This document shows, piece by piece, positions 50,956 through 61,450 of a DNA stretch of 64,000 nt. The position numbers and the translations under genes are program-made. The DNA is from Apricaphanius iberus (taxonomy: Eukaryota; Chordata; Actinopteri; Cyprinodontiformes; Aphaniidae), in the NCBI GenBank assembly GCA_028564705.1, contig JAPXFQ010001303.1, positions 749,501 to 813,500 on the forward strand. The letters are read 5' to 3'. How positions within the stretch are numbered: position 1 is the first letter of the stretch; each line of letters opens with the position of its first letter. The notes below the pieces were generated by a model. That model was given only the letters and a program-made list of their open reading frames with translations, was not told the origin of the DNA and ran no database searches.

Positions 50956-50964
50956 GGTGTGAAT

Positions 50965-51137
50965 GCCACCTAACACACTTGAATCAAATAACTGAAGTAC
51001 CTCCTCAGTATACAGTCAAGTTCTTGCAGTCCTCCTAATGACCTAATTATTTGACTCAGGTATGTTGAAGCAGAGCCACATCTAAAAGTTGCAGCACAAT
51101 GGCCCTCGAAGACAGGAGTAACAGACCCCTGGTATAA
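50965..51137. mobile_element. hAT-type MITE remnant
   Basis: ACACACTTGAATCAAATAAC, CCTAATGACCTAATTATTTG and the end GGCCCTCGAAGACAGGAGTA then ACAGACCCCTGG match the arm of a fish element whose ends read CAGGGGT...AACTCC...CTCGAGGGCC. Only one outer end is present. Confidence 0.5.
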
Positions 51138-52268
51138 CATGTTGAACCTTTAAGTAGTGCTACAGCAGCAGCGGCCCGTTCCACATACCTCCCCTGCAGA
51201 CTAAGAGCGGAAAACCGTGGCTACAAAACACTCACTTAACCTGAACAACTCGGAGAATAAAAGCATTCACTGTTTCTATGGATCAGCCAACTTTCTAACG
51301 CCAGGGTCAGAGCGACTATTCTCCTTTTGGGATCTTAATCATTAATAATTTAGTTACAATTTTAAGGATGCTTATATTGAAAACTAATGAACACATCTGC
51401 TACAATAATTATCCACTTAAAATGGATTCCACATGGGAAAAACTGCAATTTTTAAAACTATAGCTAAAGGGAGTGTTAGCTTGATCGCTTTGAACTTCCT
51501 GTTTCCGATAGCAGTGCTGCAGTGTTCCTGCTAGCTTTTACATAACGGGATAACATTGGGTGGAAATGAGGTTTCAGCATTTGTTTTGTTTCTCTCCAAC
51601 TCTGTAACAGTACTACCAATAACGTATCAGTTGCTGCTTCTATGTTTTACAGCCACCAGTAGGGGACGTCTATATCTAACACTAATGTAGCATACTTTAT
51701 AACATCTGCAGATTCATAAATAAATAAATGGGTAAAAATCAATCTGAACAAATAGTTCAGTCTAGTATATTTTAATCTCAGATGTACATTGCAACCATAA
51801 ACTAGCCATAAAATGTATGTTAAAGATATATGCAGCAATTGTAACATCATCAATATCATTATCATTTTCCTTTAGAGATATATTAACGTAGAGGTGCAAA
51901 AGAGTGGCTAGTTGGCAGGTCTAATTCCCCAGTAAGTCCCAGTATTAATGAGCAGTTATCTGGGTAGTGTAATTGATCCTTTCATGCAGAAGTACTTCTA
52001 CATATTGCTGATTTATTTGGTATCTGTGATTGAACAAATAAGGTTGTTGTTTTTTTCTCAATGGGCTCCTAGAAAGCATTAGTGCATAGCAGGAGAGTAG
52101 AACATCTGGAGATTGAGTGCTAGATAAAAATACACTGAATACACATTTGCATAATGCTCAAGTGATTTGATTTCCCAAAGGTTTATGAAATTGAAATGAT
52201 CAATTTGCACAAGATTTAAGATTGCTTGTATACATTAATCTTTTGTCTTTTGTGCGTCTGTACAACAG

Positions 52269-52360
52269 CTGAATATTTGGATGCCCTTGTCAATGAAAAA
52301 GCAGCAAAGTTTGTCCCAGTCCCACAGAAGAACCTTCCTGACCTTCCACCACCCAGAACA
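52269..52360 (+). CDS. afap1l2: AFAP1L2 coding exon 4
   Basis: 92 nt between acceptor TACAACAG and donor ACA|GTAAGC (52361), in phase 1 and out phase 0. It encodes AEYLDALVNEKAAKFVPVPQ and KNLPDLPPPRT. The end matches human PQKSLPDLPPPK, a proline-rich segment suited to SH3 binding. The running total is 303 nt, 101 codons. The next human exon (containing PEGYYEEAEPYD) was looked for to the right edge and not found, so intron 4 is at least 11.6 kb and the PH-domain exons lie outside the window. Confidence 0.9.
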
Positions 52361-52558
52361 GTAAGCATTGTTATAATTTCTTCTAAGTAATGCAACGAAT
52401 TAGGTGGTTTTAAGTCCTTTATATAGCACTGACCGCAGAACTGTAGACTACTGAAGTGATTTAAGATCAGAGGGAAGGATGAGTGGGAATCATTATATTT
52501 TTTGGGTTTGCAGTGACACTTAAGTTTCAAAGTAGGCGTTGTGTGAAACATAGACATC

Positions 52559-53897
52559 AAGTGCCTTGCAAAGGTTTTCACTTCCCTTATCTCGTCTTGT
52601 TTTGCCACATTAAAATGGCAAACTTCCTTGTATTTTGTTGCCATTTGATAGAAATAGACAAACATAAGGCAATGCATAACTAGAAAGTGAATAGAAAATG
52701 ATCCAAGGTTTTCAAATTTTGCACATTTTTGTGTGTCTCTTGTGTTTGCCAATCTAGAAAATCTTGATGTTTGTGCCGACTAATCTTTGTAAAATATCAT
52801 AAACTCATTTGTAGCGGATGACGATTGTCAGTCAGATTTATTTGGAATTTTACTTGGCCATTCTAAGACATGACTATGCTTTGATCTAGGCCACAGGTGT
52901 GAAACTTTAGTTTAACAAGGCATTCTAGTTCCCTCTTTTGCTCAAAAGAGTCGCTAACTATAACTTCTGCTAGCAGGAGGCCGAGCTGCACTGAATTCCT
53001 GTAGAAAATAGCATCTGTTGCTGGCTAAAGTGCAACAGAGTTATGCCTCTGTAGGGAAACTCGGTACGTCTATGTGCCGTACCCAAGTTTCCATACCAAA
53101 AAATGTGGATTACAGATACATGTACTGTTGCACTTCTAATAATTAGGGGCATGAGCAGGTTCCCATAAAAGCTAACTGCCTATTGAAGGCAATTTTAACA
53201 TTTGATTCAGGTGTTTTGGACCAAGAACACATCTAAATGCAGTAGGAAACGGTTTTATTGCCATTGTTCTCAAACAATGGCAATAAAACCGATTCTGATG
53301 ACCTAAGCCATTCTATAGTCAACTGGCTTGTTGATCATGGTTGTTGTCCTGCTGGACGTGTGGACCCCAGTACTAGTCCTTACAGGATGATTCAATAACC
53401 AGAATTACCCTGTATTTAGCTCCGTCCATTTATCCTATCAATTATCACCAGTTTGGCATCATCATGCTGCCGCCACAATGTTTCACCTTGGGAAATGCAT
53501 GGCGATTTGCATGGGTTTTGGTTCAGATGCTGTGTCCCTTACATAGTTTAACAAACTGAAAATGAAAATTCATAGCTATCTTTAAACTCTTTATATTCTT
53601 TCCATTTTTAGATGATTAAGGCGATTGTGAAGGCTTTGAACAGTGTAGAACCTACCTCTTCTTTTTTTTACCTTTACAGACAGGTGGATTTTATTCATTA
53701 TTGAAGCCCCATGATTTTATTTAGGAGAATCAGAGTAAAGGGAAATTATCTTGAATACACTCTTCGCTTTTTAGATTTATTTATTTTATGTGAGAATGAA
53801 TATAATTTTCTTTCCACTTCAGTTATTAACTAATTGTGGTTGTAGCTTGACAAGCTATGAAAAAGTTCAGTCTTGAGATACTCTTGCAAGGCATTGT
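52559..53897 (-). mobile_element. Tc1-like element, decayed, left of kbtbd13
   Basis: The left end AAGTGCCTTGCAAAGGTTTT and, inward from the right, ACAATGCCTTGCAAGAGTAT form inverted ends of the fish Tc1 type starting (A)GTGCCTTGCAAAAGTATT. On the minus strand the interior retains the transposase GGTGAAACATTGTGG-GGCAGCATGATG block (53455-53490). No frame is intact. A perfect hairpin lies inside (53250-53291). Confidence 0.75.
53250..53291. repeat. Perfect 19-bp hairpin, 4-nt loop
   Basis: CGGTTTTATTGCCATTGTT (53250-53268), loop CTCA, then its exact reverse complement (53273-53291). After one mismatch, three further pairs extend the stem. The surrounding Tc1 copy is heavily mutated while the stem has no mismatch. 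Confidence 0.95.
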
Positions 53898-54365
53898 AGT
53901 AATAACCATTGGCATCACTAATATAATGCAAACCTGCTTAAATATAAAGACATTTGCTTTTATTTAACTGAAACATGTGAAAACTATTTTCTGGACTGTT
54001 TATAAGCCTATGGACAGAGATGCAAGCCTCCAACAGATACAAACTAAAAAAGTGATTGCAAGAGTGTGTGAGTGGTGGACCCTTTGTCTTGACCGGGAAA
54101 TTGCTGGTTCCTGAATTGTCCCAGTGTGACTTCAGGAAAATGGCAGAGAATGAGAGGCTTATAACATCCCATCAGCGCCTTTTGAACTTTAGACACACAG
54201 ACACAGCAGTCTTTCCTGATCTAAACCACAGAAGCAGCTGTTGTTAATCACAGCAAATCTTTAGTGTCAGCACATCTTTATGAGGGTATGTAAGTGGATG
54301 TGTGTAGAGTATTTTATCTGTTAAAAACCTCCAGAAGTATTCAACATTTTTTTATGTCTTAGACT

Positions 54366-54371
54366 TTTAAT
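54366..54371 (-). terminator. kbtbd13: Candidate poly(A) signal of kbtbd13
   Basis: ATTAAA on the minus strand, 25 nt after the stop codon (54396-54398). It is the common variant of AATAAA. The short distance would give a very short 3' UTR, so a more distal signal may be used instead. Confidence 0.35.
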
Positions 54372-54395
54372 CTTTCTAACATTGTTGGAATAGCT

Positions 54396-55907
54396 TCACA
54401 TCTGCTGAATACCATCCACAAATCTTTCTGATATGTCTGGCAAAGCATTTTCTCTTTGTCTCTCATCCACATCCAGTACTGGTGTTACTGGTCCGGTCTT
54501 AGGGAGCCTAAGTAGACAAGTCCATAGTGATCCACTCTTTGGGAATCCTTTCATCTGTCTGCGGGGTTTCCATCCATCTACCGTGATGGTGTATTCAAGA
54601 GTCAACATGTGTTTCACTGTGAATGCAGAGTCCCCCCTTATTATTGCAGTGAACAGCGCCCCCTTGCTGTTTATGTAATGTCCAGGCATTGCAGTCCACT
54701 GGCCAGTCGTGATGTTGTAGCAGTCCATCAGGCAGCGCAGGAAATCATCACAAGGTCCATTCCTCATCACATACAAATTGTCCCTGTGGGCCACCATATA
54801 GTGGCCGTAACTTTGCTGTCTGATCATGGTGGTGGTACAATTCCACTCATCTTTCAGTGGCACATATTCATAGATGTCCGTAGTGTCAGGGGGTTTCCAG
54901 AAGCAAATGAATATTCGGCGACGGGCCACAGCACAAGCTGCAGATGCAATAGGTCTGGGTGCATGTTGTGAAAAGCTCCACTCACCCTTTACAGTGTCAT
55001 ACCTTTCCACAGTAGAAATTAGTCTTTTTTGAGCTTCTCCGCCGATGGCATAAAGTTTGCCCTCATGCCCAATCAGGGTAAAGTCGTATCTTGGTTGCTG
55101 TGGACCTGGAAACGTTGTCCAAACCCCTGAATCTGGGTTGTAGCAGAAGCTGCTGTCCACCGTATCTTTACCATAACCATAAATCCCTCCAATGATGTAC
55201 AGCCGATTGTCAAGCACTGCCACCCCAGCCATGGAGGTACTGCAAGTAGTTGGCAGGTTCGTTAGATGTCTCCACTCCCCTTTCTGTTCGTCAAGGAAGC
55301 AAACGACCCTGAAAGAGTCCTGTAGCAGCTCCATTGATGGAGTATGGGTCCCTATTGCGATATAACTGGCAGGGGAGAGCGTCTGAGCATACCCGAGCAG
55401 CTCTTCAGGCATTGTGCTTTCTGCTGCTTCCTTGAGATCATCAAAAGCATCACACAGAAAGAGTGCGGCTTTCTGAAACAGTTTTTGCACTCCAAAGATG
55501 GAAGCTGCATGGTAAAGTAAGAGGCAGTTATCAGAGTCTATTATGTCACAAAGATGCTGAATCAAACGGGGGATCTGCAGGAAAGCAGCACACTCTACGG
55601 CTTCAACAAGCTCATCTGGGTTCCTGATGGTGGGGTTTTCGTCCCTACAGACAGCAATGGCAGTAAAGAAACTTCTCGCATGCACTCCTCCTCTCAAGTA
55701 TAGCTCTTCTTCCTGGCTTTCTTTCATCCCTGAGTGAAAGAGAGCTCGGAAATAGTCGCTGTGCCTCGCAAGAAACCCACGCTTAAGAGGGAACCAGCTT
55801 TCCTCCACTCTCACTTTCACCCAGTCTGCCTCTGTTTCCTCCAGATCAACGTTCACTTTCGCTGTATTAGTATCCTGACTGATTCCCAGGCTTTCAGGCG
55901 TTTCCAT
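54396..55907 (-). CDS. kbtbd13: Kelch repeat and BTB domain-containing protein 13, intronless
   Basis: A single uninterrupted 503-codon frame. A BTB/POZ domain (about residues 28-125; DYFRALFHSGMKES, ELVEAVECAAFLQ) is followed by a short linker and five or so kelch blades (about 200-470; GG pairs at 240-241 and 289-290). Several segments match human KBTBD13 closely as I recall it: SDNCLLLYHAASIFGV, IAIGTHTP, QSYGHYMVAHRDNLYVMRNG, INSKGALFTA. Human KBTBD13 (458 residues, also single-exon) is a muscle adaptor for cullin-3 ubiquitin ligase and a nemaline myopathy gene (NEM6). This protein is longer by about 25 residues at the N-terminus and about 30 at the C-terminus. The ATG is fixed by an in-frame TGA three codons upstream. 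It lies antisense in afap1l2 intron 4. A second kbtbd13 elsewhere in the genome cannot be excluded, so orthologue versus retro- or duplicate copy is open. Confidence 0.95.
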   Translation of the reverse strand: METPESLGISQDTNTAKVNVDLEETEADWVKVRVEESWFPLKRGFLARHSDYFRALFHSGMKESQEEELYLRGGVHARSFFTAIAVCRDENPTIRNPDELVEAVECAAFLQIPRLIQHLCDIIDSDNCLLLYHAASIFGVQKLFQKAALFLCDAFDDLKEAAESTMPEELLGYAQTLSPASYIAIGTHTPSMELLQDSFRVVCFLDEQKGEWRHLTNLPTTCSTSMAGVAVLDNRLYIIGGIYGYGKDTVDSSFCYNPDSGVWTTFPGPQQPRYDFTLIGHEGKLYAIGGEAQKRLISTVERYDTVKGEWSFSQHAPRPIASAACAVARRRIFICFWKPPDTTDIYEYVPLKDEWNCTTTMIRQQSYGHYMVAHRDNLYVMRNGPCDDFLRCLMDCYNITTGQWTAMPGHYINSKGALFTAIIRGDSAFTVKHMLTLEYTITVDGWKPRRQMKGFPKSGSLWTCLLRLPKTGPVTPVLDVDERQRENALPDISERFVDGIQQM

Positions 55908-56147
55908 GATTGTTCAAACCAGGACTTCATTTTCCTAAAACATGCCCCAAGTGATTATTTTGTGCATGACCTGAATTAGCTATTTTCGCGTCATAAGACT
56001 ACATGAGTTAAAGTATGTGCTGCGTCCTGTCTGCCTGGTCTGTAAATAGATTGGGTCTATAGATAGCCACTGTGCCACTTGCAGGCACTGGGCAGGAAAG
56101 GGAAATTGTGGACATGCACTGTGAGCTGCATGGCTGCCGGTAACTAA

Positions 56148-57250
56148 ATTGCCTTACAAAAATATTCACACCCCTTGAACTTTTTCACATTTTCTCAACA
56201 ACAAACTTCACAGAAGTTTATTAGGGTCGTATAAATTTGTTGAAGGACAGCAAGGAGTGTGTAATTTCGAAGTGAAGGAGAAATTAAAACAGTTTAGTTT
56301 TGCAAATGAAAATTTTCTAAGTGTGTTGTGCATTTGTATTTTGCATCCTCTGAGTCAGTATTTTCTAGAACCACTTTTTGGCTGCAATTACAGCTGTGAG
56401 CCTTTTACTTATTAGATTGGAATCATTAGAGTGTCAGTAGAACATTATTTTTAAGTCCGGAAACGGAATTCTTGATCTGATTTAAGTCTGGACTTTGTAT
56501 AACATGACTACAGTTTGATCTAAACCATCGTACTTCCGATGCAGTCTCAAGTCGTTTGAAGCCTCTAACCAGTTTCTTCTAAGATTGTACTGTCTTCAGC
56601 TCCATGCATCTTTCCATTAATCTGATCAGATTCCCTGTCTTCCCTGGGAATATATAAATCCCCACCAATTGCTGCTAACCATGTGTCATAGAAGGGATGG
56701 TGTGTTTAGGGTTATGTGTAGTGGATTCATCTCATTTAAGGACCTCAAGCAGGACTTATTCTGGTTTTTCTTACAAAAATAGCTTTTTTTCCCCCTCCCA
56801 CTTCAGCTGCGGATTTAAGCAGCTCTTCCAGAGTTACCATAGCCCTCATGACTTCCTCTTCGCTCATTGGCCAGCCTGTAAGTCTAGGTGGACTACAGTT
56901 TGTTGATAGGTGTACAACTGTGCTGGACTCGTTCATTTTCATGTTCTTCAACAAACCACTGCAGCCTTCACAGAATTTTTGTTTTAGAAAAATTGGCATA
57001 CAGGTGTATTCTGTTTTCTAATAAGGTTATATTTGAAGGAAACTGGTTGAGCTGGATTTTGCTTAGGTGTAGCAGAGGAAAGGGGATCTGAATTCAGGAG
57101 GTCAATTTTTGGAAAATATAAAAAATTCCTCATGTATAATTTTCCTTCAACTAACCAATTGTGCATTATCTTCAGTTGGTCTATCACATGAAATCCAAAT
57201 AAAATATGTTTACATTTGTGGCTGCAGCATGAAAAAATGTGTAAAAAAGT
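56148..57250 (-). mobile_element. Tc1-like element, decayed, right of kbtbd13
   Basis: The left end reads AATTGCCTTACAAAAATATTCACACCCC-type sequence and the right end carries TTGGTCTATCACATGAAATC then AAATAAAATATGTTTACATT, as in the common fish Tc1 family with GCCTTGCAAAAGTATTC ends. Minus-strand transposase pieces remain, for instance STVVHLSTNCSPPRLTG and MRAMVTLEELLKSAAEVGG (56999-56790), and a C-terminal AVIAAKKWF-type end near 56365-56400. The frames are broken. Confidence 0.8.
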
Positions 57251-58133
57251 TATATGAAATCATTATTAGAACTATTTACTTTAACCAAGTGCTAAATTAC
57301 TCCTGATTGTGACTCTATTTCAGTCTAATTTGGTTTGTTGATTGGTCTGACTGTTGTGGATTTCCTGTGATTATGCATTATTTTAGGTTGGGTGTGTGTA
57401 AGAGTTTCTTTTTTGCTATTCGAAAAACATCTGGAGCTATGAATAAAAAGGAATTTAGTTGAGGTCAAATTGTTCTCAAGAAGTCAAAACAACAAAAGAT
57501 AAATGCAACCATGCGCAATCTGTCCTGTTGGAGTTTTTCTTCACTTTACTCCTTTTGTTGGAATGCTGAGCTGTACTTTTCTATTTTAACTTAGATATTA
57601 AGTGAAGAGAGTGGCAGAGAAGGGTAAAGTTTTTCCTGATAATTTTTATCACCACTTTCTGATCTGCTCTGAGTGCCCTACAGGCCCTCAGCTTTTCTGG
57701 GTCTCTGTGTTTTGCACATGTTTTTGCTGCGACAGATTTTTGGCTTGGGAACCAGGGATTTTCCATGTTCCTCAGAGTGTACGTTTTTTGGGCTCTTTTT
57801 CCCACTCTCCCCTCAAAGCCCCTCCACCACACCCATCTTCCTCCCCCTTTTTTCTCTCCCTCTTTGTTATTTATGCCCCAACTCCTCGATCCATCCCGTC
57901 TCGTCTGTGTTTCTGTGGTGAGGATGTGTGCATGTCTGAGTGTGAGACAGAAGTGAAAGCAACAATCTGCAACTGAAGCGACAACAAAAAAATTGTTGGC
58001 ATGCATCCTTTCCTTCTTTTTTTTTCTTTTTCAACATTCCAGTTGGCCTTTACCCACACACCAAGGAGGTTTAGATTTTGTGAAGATAACAGAAATGGAG
58101 AGAGAAGAAGGGAAAACAGATAAAGATAACAGT

Positions 58134-58156
58134 GGGTGGGCGGGCGGTTGGGGGGG
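58134..58156 (+). repeat. G-quadruplex-type G-run cluster
   Basis: GGGTGGGCGGGCGGTTGG followed by five more G gives four G-runs of three or more with short loops, next to a (GCT)n-like stretch (58160-58182). It would lie in the sense strand of the afap1l2 pre-mRNA. Confidence 0.7.
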
Positions 58157-58575
58157 AGGTTGCTGCTGTTGCTGCTGCTGCTCTGGAATGCTTGTCTTTT
58201 TTTCTTTTTTAATTAATAACAGATGCCTTTTCTGCTCTGTGTAATGTATTTTGCAGTCTCATTAAGGGATGTGTCTTCAAGTGAGGGCAAAAGTATTTAG
58301 ACTCATAATCTGAAACATTATTCTTCAATTTAGTGTTTAGTTGAGCTGTTAGTGTAAACCGTTGGGTAGGTTTCTGACTAATCTAACCCACCCAAACCCT
58401 CTTCAAAAGAACTAGTGGGTGTTAAGACATTCCTGTTCATTGATTCTGACAATGAAAAGTTCACACATGATGTTATTTTTTTTTATAAGCTTATGTTCCT
58501 TTAAAAGCCAGAAGGATTATATTACAGATGCACTTTTGTGAAGCTCTGATCTGCTAAATCAGTTTTCGTATTTAA

Positions 58576-59067
58576 AGTGACAGTGTGTAGTTTTTGAAAA
58601 TGGCCATTAAAACATTATGTTATAATACTTATGCAAAGCACGTTAATTTCAAAATATTGGCGATATTGTAAAATATAACTTTAAAAATCTGTTTTAAAAT
58701 ACATAGGCGTGGGTCCTCTTTTCAGGGGAAAGCCATATTAGATGATTTCTTTACTTCTACAAGAGCCCGGACGGACAAAGCGCACGGAACAAACCCGCTA
58801 TTAAAACATTGATTTCCCCTCAAAATGCAAAAACGTTTTGCCATAAATACATTTTTACCTCTTCGCTAGTTCCAAGCAATGAAAGAGAGACTGACGTGCT
58901 CGTCATGTTGCTGCAAATAGATAATTCTCAGGGAATTGAGTATTTGAAAATAGCACTAGTTGGACCTCCGTTGTTGTGTTTCTTACTCAAAGACACAGAT
59001 ACCGGCATGCTTGTGATAATTTAGGTATGCACTGCCCCCTACTGGCCGAAAACTACACACTGTGCCT
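58576..59067. mobile_element. TTAA-target MITE (Kolobok- or piggyBac-like)
   Basis: The inverted ends AGTGACAGTGTGTAGTTTTT and, inward from the right, AGGCACAGTGTGTAGTTTTC are each flanked by TTAA (58572-58575, 59068-59071). Length is 492 bp and there is no coding capacity. TTAA duplication occurs in piggyBac and Kolobok; the AGGCAC start favours Kolobok. Inside the right end is TGCCCCCTACTGGCC. Confidence 0.8.
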
Positions 59068-59817
59068 TTAAATACATTTTTTTAAATGATTAGAAAAAAT
59101 ATTACCATTTGAATTTTTTTTTTCTTTTACATTGATTTGCTCCATTTTAATTATAAGAAAGCCTTGGTATATTACTATAATCACTATAAAAACTAAAAAC
59201 TTATTTCCTATAGAGTCCAAATAGGCAGCAATTACATCATGAAGTGAAGTGGATTACTGCCTATTAGAGGTTTAGCATTCGGAATTTTTCTGTGGAGCGT
59301 TACGCCAAGATTCGTTGAAGGTTTGCCAAGTCAGTGATTTATTTTGTACAAAATATTCCAAAGAAACTGCCACTTGGGAAGGTTGAATATCTAGGTACAG
59401 TAGATGCAATGCTGTGTGACATGCTATTGGTTGGCATTTTCAAATCAGGCAATAATTTTCCTTGAAACTGGTCGGCCAAAGGTGCGAAATGGCAGCCTCG
59501 TTGAGACTGAAGGAATAATGGAGTTGTAAAGTGGTTTGAGGGTCTCAAAAAGCAATATATAAATGCAAGCTATTATTTTTAATAATCATAAGCATTTTAA
59601 TGGGGGTCTCAAGTATTTTTGGATTGCAGCTATTCGTGGGAGGTTTTGGTTGGTAACACCCACACCAAATACATTGCAATCACTGTGGAATGGAAATGTG
59701 TTGATATTAAATTAAAATTGAAAACATGTCGATCAATGAATGAAGTTTTCCATTGGAAAAACGGCCCATCAAGCAAGCCGGTACTGATCTTTTAATTGCC
59801 TCCCTTACACCGGTATG

Positions 59818-60365
59818 GTAAGGCAAGGTAATTTTCGTTTATATAGCACACTTTCAACACAAGGCAATTCAAGGTGCTTTACATGATTCAGTGATAATGA
59901 AACCACATGATTACAAACAAAACACATAAGTTTAACAGTAATCAATCAGTAAGAAAAGATAATGTAAGGAACAAATGTATGTAATTAATACACAATCACT
60001 TAAAAAAATAAATAAAAAAGTAAGAATAGAAATTAAACCACAACAATAAAAAATTATTTAAGGAACAAATTTATGCAATTAAAACAGAATAAAACAGATA
60101 GAACACAATCGGGTAAACAAAATAAAAAGTGATCAGTGAGCGCAATTTAAGATTCAAATGCAGCTCTGAATAGTAGAGTTTTTATCTTTGATTTAAAAGA
60201 GCCTAGCGATTCAGAATTTTTGCATTCGTCTGGAAGTTTATTCCACATTTGTGGAGCATAGAAGCTGAAAGCTGCCTCTCCCTGTTTAGTTCTGATTCTA
60301 GGGACGATTAGTAGCCTAGAGTTGGAGGACCTGAGTGGTCTGCTGGGCTGATATAGTGACAGGGT
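59818..60365 (-). mobile_element. L2-type LINE 3' fragment
   Basis: Minus-strand translation gives SRPLRSSNSRLLIVPRIRTK, then EAAFSFYAPQMWNKLPDECK and SESLGSFKSKIKTLLFRAAF, the C-terminal end of an L2-clade reverse transcriptase, nearly intact. The 3' end is GTGTGCTATATAAACGAAAA then TTACCTTGCCTTACC. It shares the segment GATTTAAAAGAGCCTAGCGA with the fragment at 17055-17575. Confidence 0.8.
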
Positions 60366-60911
60366 GGAGTACTGGCGTCACACAACACAGTCCTTTGTTT
60401 CGGGTAATCAAGAATATTGCTGCTTGTGACAACCTGCAGGCAAAAACCAGGAAAGCAGCACACTTCTGTTACTTCATATTATCTTTGTACTTCTTACTTC
60501 TATATACAGTGTAGCAAAGTTTTTTTTGTTGTTTTTTAATTTTTTTAAACTCTTTTTCGCTTACTGAGCGTTTCGGCTTCAGCCTGCACTTAATGTAAAG
60601 AGTGTAGGAAAACCAAGCACGAGATGTTTGAGTTATTTGTTATGTTTTATTGTGTCACGATTCTCACTGCATAAGTATGAGGTTGAGGCACAACCCCACT
60701 CACCTAGTGAGAGTCCAGCTTGCGGTGAAAACCAAGCCTTACCATTCCGCTCGGCTCAGCGGAACAAGACTTATGGTTCCATAGGGGATGAAATGCAACT
60801 TCTAGGGTGTTAGTTGGAATAAGAACATAAAATAATCTATTTAAACAGCAAAAGTTTTTAGGCACTTGGTAGTTGTAGCAGACAAGTTAAACCATAATAT
60901 TGTGTCACTAA

Positions 60912-61450
60912 CAGTACAGGCCAAAAGTGTGGACACACCTTCTCATTCAATGCGTTTTCTTTATTGCCATTACTACATTGTAGATTCTCAATTAAGGGCA
61001 TCAAAACTGTGAATGAACACATGATTTATGGAATTACTGTGTGTACTTAAACAAAAAGAGTGAAATAACTGAATACATGATATATTTTAGATTCCTCAAA
61101 GTAGCCACCCTTTGCTTTGATTACTGCTTTGCATTCTCTTGAGCTTTAAGAAGTAGTCACCCGAAATGGTTTTCCAACAGTCTTGAAGGAGTTCCCAGAG
61201 ATGCTTAGTATTGTTGGCCTTTTTGCCTTCACTCTGCGGTTCAGCTCACCCCAAATCATCTCAATTGGGTTCAGGTCTGGTACCTTTGGTGGCCAGGTTA
61301 TTTCACAATTTTTGTAAAAGTACTACACAATTCCATATGTGTTCATTCATAGTTTTGATGCCTTCAGTGAGAATCTGCAATGTAAATAGTCATGAAAATA
61401 AAGAAAACACACTGAATGAAAAGGTGTGTCCAAACTTTTGGTCTGTACTG
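60912..61450 (-). mobile_element. Internally deleted Tc1-like element
   Basis: The ends CAGTACAGGCCAAAAGTGTG and, inward from the right, CAGTACAGACCAAAAGTTTG lie next to TA on both sides (60909-60910 with one extra A, 61451-61452). The minus strand keeps a transposase piece PDLNPIEMIWGELNRRVKAK (about 61210-61280). It is a sister of the copy at 39916-41694, but deleted at different internal points. Confidence 0.85.

Larger units (their letters stand above)
47598..52268 (+). other. afap1l2: afap1l2 intron 3
   Basis: About 4.7 kb with a Tc1 relic, a long inverted-repeat element and a hAT-type remnant, each listed. No further exon is recognised. Confidence 0.85.

Noticed and set aside
52216..52752. 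178-codon minus-strand frame overlapping exon 4
   Set aside because: It covers afap1l2 exon 4 in antisense and the end of a Tc1 element, and shows no domain.
53612..53642. AFAP1L2 exon 5 at an AG-ATG-ATT-AAG sequence
   Set aside because: The peptide MIKAIVKALN does not resemble the expected PEGYYEEAEPYD exon, and it lies inside a Tc1 relic.
57581..58006. Opposed open frames of 141 and 124 codons
   Set aside because: They overlap on both strands in C/T-rich sequence without motifs; typical of low-complexity composition.
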